Origin: JAILZP01 sp037444185
Lineage (GTDB): Bacteria > Bacillota > Desulfotomaculia > Desulfotomaculales > Desulfocucumaceae
Reading direction: 5' to 3'
Assembly: GCA_037444185.1 (NCBI GenBank)
Contig: JBBIMW010000020.1
Span: forward strand, 1 to 39,185
Length of the DNA stretch: 39,185 nt
Under the pieces are notes generated by a model that saw only the letters and a program-made list of their open reading frames with translations, was not told the origin of the DNA and did no database searches. A program made the position numbers and the translations under genes. This document shows, piece by piece, positions 32,376 to 39,185 of the stretch (position 1 is its first letter; every line of letters begins with the position of its first letter).

Positions 32376-33731
32376 TTATACCCGGGGCAGCTTTTCCAGG
32401 GCAGCCCGCAGATCGTTTTCTGGGAGCGGGTAGTCCTCCAGTTTGCCGGCCAGGTACAGGTCGTACGAGGGCAGGTCCAGGTATCCGTGGCCGCTCATGT
32501 TGAAAAGTATCGTCCTGGCCTCCCCGGCCTCCCGGGCGGCGACGGCCTCCTGGATGGCGGCCTGGACGGCGTGGGCCGATTCCGGGGCCGGGATGATTCC
32601 TTCGCAGCGGGCAAACTGTATGGCACCGCTGAACACGGATGTCTGGCCCAGGGCGGCGGCCTCCACCACCCCTTCCCTGACCAGCAGGCTTAGAAGCGGC
32701 GAGTCCCCGTGGTAGCGCAGCCCTCCGGCGTGTATGCCGGGCGGCATGAAAGATGCCCCCAGGGTGTACATCTTTACTATGGGGGCCAGTCCGGCCACAT
32801 CGCCATAGTCATAGCCGTATACTCCCCTGGTCAGGGTGGGGCAGGAAACCGGTTCCACCGCCAGAAGCCTCACCCTGGAGTCTTTGGTCAGCCTGTCGTG
32901 GGCGAAGGGGAAGGCCAGCCCGGCGAAATTGCTGCCGCCTCCACAGCAGGCGATTACCACGTCCGGGTAATAACCCGCTTTGGCCATCTGCTCCCTGGCC
33001 TCGAGCCCGATGACGGTCTGGTGGAGGCAGACGTGGTTGAGCACGCTGCCCAGGGCGTAATTGGTGTCTTCACGGCCGGCGGCGTCCTCCACCGCCTCGC
33101 TGATGGCTATGCCCAGACTGCCGGGGGAGCCGGGGTCGTCGCTTAGAATTTTTCTGCCCGACTCCGTCATGGGGCTGGGGGAAGGGATCACCGTGGAGCC
33201 GAATATTTCCATCACCGATCTTCTGTAAGGCTTTTGATTGTAGCTGACCTTCACCATATAGACGGTGCACTGAATGTCAAAAAAATTGCAGGCCTGGGAA
33301 AGGGCGATGCCCCACTGTCCGGCGCCGGTTTCGGTGGCCAGCCTTTTGACCCCCCCGGCTTTATTGTAATATGCCTGCGGGACGGCGGTGTTCAGCTTGT
33401 GGCTGCCGGCAGGGCTAACCCCTTCGTACTTGTAGAAGATCCTGGCCGGTGTGTTCAGGTGTTTTTCCAGCCGCCGGGCGCGGAAAAGGGGAGAGGGCCT
33501 CCACAGTCTGTATATGTCCCGCACTTCTTCAGGAATTTCCACCCAGCGGTCCGTTGAAACCTCCTGTTTGATCAGCTCCATGGGGAATATGGGCGCCAGG
33601 TCTTCAGGCCCAACGGGCTTCTGGGTGGCCGGATGCAGTGGCGGGTCCGGCAGTTTGGGCATGTCCGCCTGAATGTTGTACCAGTGGGTTGGCATTTCTT
33701 TTTCGCTGAGCATTATTTTGACTTCGCTCAT
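32376..33731 (-). CDS. trpB2: TrpB2-type tryptophan synthase beta chain
   Basis: A 451-residue PLP enzyme of the TrpB2 group, longer than TrpB1 by an N-terminal extension (PTHWYNIQADMPKLPDPPLHP). The PLP lysine is K112 in GSHKLNTA, and CCGGGSNFAG binds the phosphate. TrpB2 proteins act on free indole or, in some organisms, on phosphoserine; which applies here is unknown. It stands apart from the trp operon, without a trpA next to it. The start has AGAGGAG upstream. It may salvage indole. Confidence 0.9.
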   Translation of the reverse strand: MSEVKIMLSEKEMPTHWYNIQADMPKLPDPPLHPATQKPVGPEDLAPIFPMELIKQEVSTDRWVEIPEEVRDIYRLWRPSPLFRARRLEKHLNTPARIFYKYEGVSPAGSHKLNTAVPQAYYNKAGGVKRLATETGAGQWGIALSQACNFFDIQCTVYMVKVSYNQKPYRRSVMEIFGSTVIPSPSPMTESGRKILSDDPGSPGSLGIAISEAVEDAAGREDTNYALGSVLNHVCLHQTVIGLEAREQMAKAGYYPDVVIACCGGGSNFAGLAFPFAHDRLTKDSRVRLLAVEPVSCPTLTRGVYGYDYGDVAGLAPIVKMYTLGASFMPPGIHAGGLRYHGDSPLLSLLVREGVVEAAALGQTSVFSGAIQFARCEGIIPAPESAHAVQAAIQEAVAAREAGEARTILFNMSGHGYLDLPSYDLYLAGKLEDYPLPENDLRAALEKLPRV

Positions 33732-33866
33732 CTCATCTGACTCCTCTCTTCTGGCCGACTAAGGATCACCGTGAAAAAATTGCACGGAATTGCGGTGCGG
33801 CCCGCCGGTAAATTCATGTGATAATTTTATATTATGAGTATTTTTTCCGCAATAGTTTTATTTTAG

Positions 33867-34841
33867 TCAACTTATCTTCTCCTTGACCACCCCGGGGGAC
33901 CACTTGCCGCAGCGGTCCCCCCAGCGGGCGATAACCTCTCCGTCCTCTCTGATCTCCACCACCTCGCAGAGATTGGGGCAGCCTTCGCACTCAAAGCTCC
34001 CGGCCCGGAAATCGTTTTCTGCGGCGCCGAAGCCTTTGAACCTGGTGGGAACTCCCCGGGCGGCGTGATCCCTGGCCAGCATGGCGGCTCCCACCGCCCC
34101 CATGACGTCGAAGTGAGGCGGAACAATCACTCCGGTTTGCAGCGCCTTCTCAAAGGCCGCCTTCATCCCCCGGTTTGCCGCCACACCGCCCTGGAATACC
34201 ACCGGGGCCGAAATCTCCTTCCCCTTGCCGACATTGTTGAGGTAGTTCCTGACCAGGGCCTCGCACAGCCCCGCCAGTATATCCGGCAAATCGTAGCCCG
34301 CCTGCTGCTTGTGGATCATGTCGGACTCCGCAAATACGGCGCACCTGCCGGCTATTCTCACCGGGGACACGGATTTCATGGCTAACTCCCCGAAGTCCTC
34401 TATTCTTATGTTCAGCCTGGCCGCCTGCTGGTCCAAGAATGATCCGGTGCCCGCGGCACACACCGTATTCATGGCAAAATCCGCCACCACTCCGTCCCTG
34501 ATGATTATTATTTTTGAATCCTGGCCCCCTATTTCCAGCACCGTCTTCACTCCGGGCGAAAGCTTCACCGCCGCCACGGCGTGGGAAGTGATCTCGTTTT
34601 TAATCACGTCCGCCCCGGCTATTATTCCGGCCAGGTGCCTGCCGCTGCCGGTGGCCCCCACTCCCCTGACGGTGATGCGGGGATGGGCCAGGTCACCGAT
34701 TTGTTTCAGCCCCGCCTGTAGCGCGGGTATTGGGCGGCCGCTGGTGCGCAGGTAAACATATTCCATCACCCGGCCCTCTTCGTCCATCAGCACCAGGTTG
34801 GTGCTCACTGAGCCGACGTCCAGTCCCAAAAAGCCCAACAT
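33867..34841 (-). CDS. HgdC/BcrA-type ATP-dependent activase
   Basis: A 324-residue ASKHA-fold activase like the component that energises electrons for 2-hydroxyacyl-CoA dehydratase or benzoyl-CoA reductase. ATP-binding GLDVGSVSTNL is at about 6-16; EIGGQDSK at 103-110 is a further nucleotide motif. C128 (VCAAGTG) and C167 (GRCAVF) are the expected ligands of the shared 4Fe-4S cluster of the dimer. The C-terminus adds C285, C288, C292 and C311, a possible second metal site. The ATG at 34841 overlaps the upstream stop (TAATG) and has GAGAGG 8 bases before it. Target enzyme unknown. Confidence 0.88.
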   Translation of the reverse strand: MLGFLGLDVGSVSTNLVLMDEEGRVMEYVYLRTSGRPIPALQAGLKQIGDLAHPRITVRGVGATGSGRHLAGIIAGADVIKNEITSHAVAAVKLSPGVKTVLEIGGQDSKIIIIRDGVVADFAMNTVCAAGTGSFLDQQAARLNIRIEDFGELAMKSVSPVRIAGRCAVFAESDMIHKQQAGYDLPDILAGLCEALVRNYLNNVGKGKEISAPVVFQGGVAANRGMKAAFEKALQTGVIVPPHFDVMGAVGAAMLARDHAARGVPTRFKGFGAAENDFRAGSFECEGCPNLCEVVEIREDGEVIARWGDRCGKWSPGVVKEKIS

Positions 34842-35950
34842 TATGCCAACCTCTCTTTTCCCCGGTTTTTTTCCCACAAAAGGTCCACAAAGGCTTCCAG
34901 CCTGGTAAGCAGGCCGGCTTCACCGGATTGCTCGTCCACTATTATGGTCATCACCGGCATGCCGGTGTCACGGCTGAACTCCGGCAGTATGCTTTGGGCC
35001 ACTATCTCCGGCATACAGGTGAATGGCAGAATCTGTATGATGCCGTCGTACCCGAGATTTTTGTAGTAAACAGCGCTTCCCAGTGTTTCCTGCCCGTGTC
35101 CTCCCACAAAATGTCTCAGGTAGGGGGGGGCTGATTTTTTATATGTACTGCTGCTGCGCAATCCCCTGATCAGTCCCATGAACAAATGGTCGTTTATCCA
35201 CTCGCTCAGGTACAGGGACCGGTCCACCTCCACCCCCAGCTGCCCCAACTTCCTCTCCACATCAAGGTTGGCGAAGGGCTCCAACAGGGTGAATATTTCA
35301 CCCACAAGCCCCACCTTGATCACCGGGCGGTCCCGGGTGGGGACTTCCTTCAGTATTCCGGCAGCCTTTTCTATGGCGGCGGGCAGGTCTTCAGGCCGCT
35401 TCGCCCCCGTAATCCGCTTCATGGCCCCGGAAAAGGCCGTGTCCGTATCCCCTGGGCTGATTTCCCTGGGCCTTGTGCGCATGGCCGCCATCTCCAGTTC
35501 GTCCATGGCCCTGGCCTTCCGATATCCGAATTTTATCCCCCGGATCACCTCCAGCCAGGAGCGGTTTCCAGTTATATACTTTATCCTGGACAACAGCTCG
35601 CTGATGTGTTTTTCCGGCGGCTCCATCACCACCAGCCTGTATTGGTAGCCCAGATCCTTCAGTATCTCATACTCCACCTGGGCATAGTAGCCGAACCTGC
35701 ATGGCCCGCACCCTCCCGCCATAAGTATGGTGTCGGCCCCCAGTTCGCTGGCCTCCATGAAATTTCCCAGATTCAGCTTCAGAGGCATGCAGGCGAATTC
35801 CGGCGCATACTTGGAGCCCAATGTCAATGTCTTTTTTGTGGACGGGGGCGGGATTACCGTTTCCACCCCAAGGTATTCAAGCATGGCCTGAAGGCAAATC
35901 CACAGGTGACCCATGTGCGGGAAAGTTACTTTCACTGTATATGCCCCCAT
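34841..35950 (-). CDS. Activase-related protein, DUF2229/HgdB-like, subunit 1
   Basis: A 369-residue protein of the 2-hydroxyacyl-CoA dehydratase activase-related group. Conserved cysteines are C54 (FACMPLK), C81 and C84 (GGCGPCRFG) and one in LPFTCMPEI near residue 318, which could hold an Fe-S cluster. The C-terminal VDEQSGEAGLLTRLEAFVD matches the end of the next protein (LDEHTGEAGVVTRIEAFLD), so the two are paralogues. It is coupled to the activase by a TAATG overlap. Role unknown; probably the partner that receives electrons. Confidence 0.8.
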   Translation of the reverse strand: MGAYTVKVTFPHMGHLWICLQAMLEYLGVETVIPPPSTKKTLTLGSKYAPEFACMPLKLNLGNFMEASELGADTILMAGGCGPCRFGYYAQVEYEILKDLGYQYRLVVMEPPEKHISELLSRIKYITGNRSWLEVIRGIKFGYRKARAMDELEMAAMRTRPREISPGDTDTAFSGAMKRITGAKRPEDLPAAIEKAAGILKEVPTRDRPVIKVGLVGEIFTLLEPFANLDVERKLGQLGVEVDRSLYLSEWINDHLFMGLIRGLRSSSTYKKSAPPYLRHFVGGHGQETLGSAVYYKNLGYDGIIQILPFTCMPEIVAQSILPEFSRDTGMPVMTIIVDEQSGEAGLLTRLEAFVDLLWEKNRGKERLA

Positions 35951-35962
35951 TTCGAATCGGAA

Positions 35963-36919
35963 TCAGTATTTCACCATGTCCAAAAAGGCCTCTATCCTGG
36001 TGACCACCCCGGCCTCGCCGGTATGTTCGTCCAGGGTGAGATTCAAAAAAGGCATGCCTCCCTTGCGCCTGGCCCTTCTTTCGATCAATTCCCCGGTCAT
36101 GGAGTCCGGGCCGCAGGCGAAGGAGGCGACGTGGATAATCCCTCTGATGTCGGGATGATCCATAAAATAGTAGGCAGCCCCCACCATTCTCCTTCCCAGG
36201 GTCCAGAACAGACGCTTGTCCAGTGTTTCTGCGTAGCGGTTGACCATCTGTTCCGGGACGTTTTCGGCGGTCATCACCCTTACCCCGGCCCCTTCAAGTC
36301 GCCGGACAAGGTTCATGTTGAGAAAGCCGTCATATATATTATACGGGTGTCCAATCACCGCCACGGAGAAGGCACCATCAGGCGGTGGGCCGGCCTTTTC
36401 AGGGTGTCCCGGAAGGGCCTCTCCTGGTGTCATGCCGCCTTCCACCCGGCTGTCGAAACCCCTTTGTTCCCGCAATGCCTTTTTAAAGGCGGCGTACGTC
36501 CTGACCGGGTTTTTGCAGAATGGAGACGCCGCTTCGGAGAATTGCCGGTATAGATCTCCTTCCCGCCGGTAGAGGTTTATGTTTGTATCAATAGTGCCGG
36601 GAAGATTTCCCACGCAGCTGCGCACCATATCGGGAAATCCCAAGAATTTGGGGCAGATGTATTCCCGGGGATGAACACTCACCAATCTAGGGATAAATAT
36701 GTAATCCACCCTGTCCCTCAGGGCGGCCACGTGTCCGAAGGCTATTTTCACCGGCAGGCAGGCCTCGTCCACGCAGTGCCGCAGGCCATCCTGCAAAATC
36801 ACCTTAGTAGTGGGTCCCGTAACAGTCACTTCAGCCCCCAGGCTTTCAAAAAAAACCTTCCACAAAGGGTAATATTTGTAAAACAGAAGGCATCTGGGAA
36901 TGCCTATTTTTGCCGCCAT
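35963..36919 (-). CDS. Activase-related protein, DUF2229/HgdB-like, subunit 2
   Basis: A 318-residue paralogue of the preceding gene product. It begins IGIPRCLLFYKYYPLW, typical of DUF2229 proteins, with cysteines C10, C49, C54, C89 and C102 and a late SFACGPDSM. The ATG at 36919 is chosen: GGAGGG is close upstream and the product starts MAAKIGIPR. It is first in the three-gene unit and 12 bp before subunit 1. In other clostridia similar parts are fused into one large activase; here they are split. Confidence 0.8.
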   Translation of the reverse strand: MAAKIGIPRCLLFYKYYPLWKVFFESLGAEVTVTGPTTKVILQDGLRHCVDEACLPVKIAFGHVAALRDRVDYIFIPRLVSVHPREYICPKFLGFPDMVRSCVGNLPGTIDTNINLYRREGDLYRQFSEAASPFCKNPVRTYAAFKKALREQRGFDSRVEGGMTPGEALPGHPEKAGPPPDGAFSVAVIGHPYNIYDGFLNMNLVRRLEGAGVRVMTAENVPEQMVNRYAETLDKRLFWTLGRRMVGAAYYFMDHPDIRGIIHVASFACGPDSMTGELIERRARRKGGMPFLNLTLDEHTGEAGVVTRIEAFLDMVKY

Positions 36920-37065
36920 TTTCAACCCTCCGGCAGTATTATGGCCATTTTTTCTTCTGGCTATGCTTTCCATCCCTTCAGGCGGGGAAATTCCCCGGGA
37001 ACAATGTCAGAAAAGTGCCCAAATACATACCATGGTACAAAATATATGTTTAAGGAGGTAGCCCT

Positions 37066-37269
37066 ATGGTTCAGGATTCTGTGAGCACCGCCCGGGAGAC
37101 CCTTGCCGAAATGAAAAGTGAAATGAAGGGTTTCCCAAAGCCCCATTGTGACGAATGCTGCTGTCCGGATTTTGTATTTTTCATTTTCAAAGAAGTGAAC
37201 TGCGTGCAGATCTTCAACGGAGCCTGCCAGGACTGGAGGCCGGGCAGCCCGTGTGCAAAGTCGGTATAG
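37066..37269 (+). CDS. Small cysteine-rich protein of unknown function
   Basis: A 67-residue protein, the only plus-strand gene seen. It has seven Cys (28, 31-33, 46, 54, 63), including the row ECCCPDF, so it may bind metal or a cluster, or form disulfides. There is no signal peptide. AAGGAGGT (37052-37059) is 6 bases before the ATG, and a strong terminator follows the stop. It is divergent from the activase operon, sharing the gap 36920-37065. No known family is recognised. Confidence 0.7.
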   Translation: MVQDSVSTARETLAEMKSEMKGFPKPHCDECCCPDFVFFIFKEVNCVQIFNGACQDWRPGSPCAKSV

Positions 37270-37273
37270 GGTA

Positions 37274-37320
37274 AGGATAAAATAATCGCCGGCTTAACCG
37301 GCGATTATTTTATCCTTTTA
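37274..37320. terminator. Strong bidirectional terminator
   Basis: A perfect 20-bp stem (ending GCCGG/CCGGC, 5-nt CTTAA loop) with T run on the plus strand. It ends the small Cys-rich gene and could also stop minus-strand transcription from the IS21 element. Confidence 0.93.
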
Positions 37321-37388
37321 ATCCGCGCCCCCGGCGGGGGCGGCGGTGATGACAAATCTGCATTCTGTATTTAATGATTGTTTTAGTT

Positions 37389-37895
37389 TCAATCCACCAG
37401 GATAAGCAGGTCTGTTTTAGCCAGCCGGTTTAAAAGCTTGGGATATGTTCCGTCAGCCCGGGCTAAAGCCATATCCTGCAGCAGCCGCGGTACCCGGTGG
37501 TACCGGGTGGTGAAATTCAAACGGCAGGCCGCATTGGCCAAGGCACAGGCAATAAAGGTCTTGCCAACTCCGCCCGGGCCGGTGATGATAACATTCTGAT
37601 GAGCATTTATCCATTGGCAGCTGGCCAGGCTTTTCATAAATCTCCGGTCCAATCCCCGGGGGTGGACATAATCAATATCCTCCATGCAGGCTCCCAGACG
37701 TAATCTGGCCTTTTTTAAAAGGATTGCCAGCCTTTTGTTCTGACGGTATGTCCATTCATACTCCACCAAAAGGCTCAGCCGTTCCTCAAAGGAATAATCG
37801 TTGAAGTCGCCCTTGTCCATCTGGGCCGCCAGGGCCTGGGCCAACCCGGTAAGCTTCATTTGGCGCAAACGGTCAATGGTTTGGTGTGTTAGCAC
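37389..37895 (-). pseudogene. istB: IS21-family IstB ATPase, truncated
   Basis: 168 residues of the IS21 helper ATPase, which normally has about 250. The Walker A motif GPGGVGKT is intact, and the frame ends in LLILVD at the Walker B position, where a TGA stands where the family continues with a tryptophan. The usual C-terminal third is not found afterwards. The GTG start overlaps the istA stop by 7 bp, as in IS21. Without a full ATPase this copy is probably unable to move on its own. Confidence 0.85.
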
Positions 37896-39185
37896 AGGTA
37901 GATCCCTCCCTTGGGCTTGCCATAATATCCGGGACCCCTCAGGTTATCGTGCTGTATAGGGGGAACAGGGATATTTTCATTCAGTACCTGCTGATCTAAC
38001 CCTTTAGACAACATGGATTTGACAGCCCTGTAGCTGGGAGTGCCTATGGCCAGTAACTTCAGGCAGGCAATTTCCATACGGTCCTTGCCGTACTTGCCAG
38101 CTAAGCGGATTAGACCCAGGCAGGAGCGGAAGCCCTGCTGGGGGTGGGCGTAGGTGCTTAAGATCTTTTCCACCGCCTGGCTGGTATATGGCCCCACTTC
38201 TTTAGCCCAGTTGATCAGCCTGTCAGGTGTCCATTTCAGATATTCCTGCTGGGAAATGGGCCGGTGATTAGGATCAGTGTTAAAGGTCCCCTTAGTCCTT
38301 AGCCGGGAATGCAGTGCCACCCTGTTGCCCTTGGACAGTATTTCCACGGTATTATCGGTAATTCGGACATCCGCCTGCTGGTTTATCAACTGATACGGAG
38401 CACTGTAATAGCATTTATCAACCTCAATGTGGTAGTCAATGTTCACCCTTGCTTTTTTCCACTCGGCAAATTGATATCTAAAAGCCGGCAGCGGCCGCAA
38501 AGGCGGCTTCCCCAGGGATTCAAAAAGGCTTTTGCGGGTGCCTTCAATTTTTTGAAACGGGCGGTTATTCAACTTTTCCAGGTACTCTTTAAGCACCTGG
38601 TTTAATTCAGCCAGGCTAAAGAAAATGCGGTTTCTCAAAGGGGCCATAATCCAGTTTTCCACTAACTGGACCCCTTTTTCTCCCTTTGGTTTATCTTTTG
38701 GCTTGGCCACCCGGGCCGGCATAACCACCAACCCATAATGGTTGGCCATGTCCTGATAGGTGGGGTTGATATCGGGCCCATATCGGCAGGGGTGGCTGAC
38801 ACCGGTTTTCAAATTGTCCGGCGCTATGATCCCGGGGACGCCGCCAAAGTACTCCAAGGCCCGGCAGTTGGAACTGATCCAGGCGTGGAGATCCAGGGAC
38901 AGGCTGGCCTCTATGCAGGTGTAGTTGCTGGCACCTAGAACGGCTACAAAGATATAGGCTGGTATCTTTTCCCCGGTGGTTTTATCCACCACGAACATAG
39001 TGGGGCCGGCATAGTCAACAAACATTTTTTCCCCGGCTTTATATGGCTGGCGTAAAACCGGGTCAATAGTCTTTCTCCATTTCTGGTATAGCTCACAAAA
39101 GCGGCTGTACTGGTAGCCCTGGGGATTTTGCTCTTTGTATTCCATCCACAGCAATTGCAGGGTTACACCTTTTTTTCTTAATTCC
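37889..39185 (-). mobile_element. istA: IS21-family transposase IstA, partial at window edge
   Basis: 431 codons of the transposase, open through the right window edge. The DDE core is visible: FVDYAGPT near the start, GVPGIIAPDNLKT in the middle and a later Glu-rich LVENWI region. The C-terminal half has beta-rich segments. The N-terminal helix-turn-helix lies outside the window. With istB it forms an IS21-type pair whose right-hand (window-left) end is lost near 37389. Confidence 0.93.

Noticed and set aside
37380..37400. GGATTGAAAC near the istB end, like the end of a CRISPR repeat
   Set aside because: It occurs once, with no repeat-spacer pattern and no cas genes nearby, and it is the end of the istB frame.
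1..39185. tRNA or rRNA genes
   Set aside because: No cloverleaf with a TTCGANNC arm or rRNA-like stretch was noticed on either strand; a covariance search would be needed to be certain.

Overview
The window is a GC-rich piece of chromosome from a spore-forming anaerobic Firmicute. It most resembles the Peptococcaceae / Desulfotomaculales group (Pelotomaculum- or Desulfotomaculum-like). Supporting signs are the IspH–ribosomal protein S1 fusion, the sporulation genes spmA, spmB, ytfJ and ytfI, the DHH–CBS–CCA-transferase fusion, a TrpB2, HgdC-type activase genes, the radical-SAM thiamine route (ThiC, ThiH) and frequent TTG/GTG starts behind strong Shine-Dalgarno (SD) sites. Species assignment is inference. 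All recognised genes but one are on the minus strand, so transcription runs right to left.

Positions 1-7,200: ispH-rpsA, plsC and cmk form one coupled unit. It is preceded by aroF-tyrA-aroA, which ends at its own terminator. aroA appears to lack an ATG/GTG/TTG start upstream of essential residues.

Positions 7,280-15,110: a complete, tightly overlapping trpEGDCFBA operon. Its leader carries ten NAG triplets at about 5-nt spacing between a sigma-A promoter and an intrinsic terminator, the layout of a TRAP-controlled attenuator. Upstream lie aroH and a HutP-like RNA-binding-regulator gene with its own promoter and leader hairpin. Together with aroF-tyrA-aroA this parallels the aromatic supraoperon of Bacillus subtilis.

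Positions 15,100-26,100: two small conserved proteins of unknown function, an RluB-type pseudouridine synthase, spmAB, an FAD oxidoreductase, ytfJ, ytfI, trpS, a site-2 protease and the large DHH/CBS/CCA protein. A 54-bp sequence at 19,948-20,001 is an exact inverted copy of positions 1-54.

Positions 26,080-32,300: a thiamine operon (thiS-thiG-thiH-thiE-thiC-thiL-thiD2) driven by a consensus promoter, a TPP riboswitch and a terminator. The stand-alone ThiD2-type protein probably supplies the HMP-P kinase step.

Positions 32,300-37,320: a TrpB2-type tryptophan synthase beta chain, a three-gene HgdC/DUF2229-type ATP-driven electron-activation operon of unknown substrate, and the only plus-strand gene, a small cysteine-rich protein with a 20-bp-stem terminator.

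Positions 37,389-39,185: an IS21-family element with istB truncated at its Walker B motif and istA running off the window edge. Copies of a dispersed palindromic repeat (core GGACTTTTTCAACAGCC) sit in several intergenic gaps.
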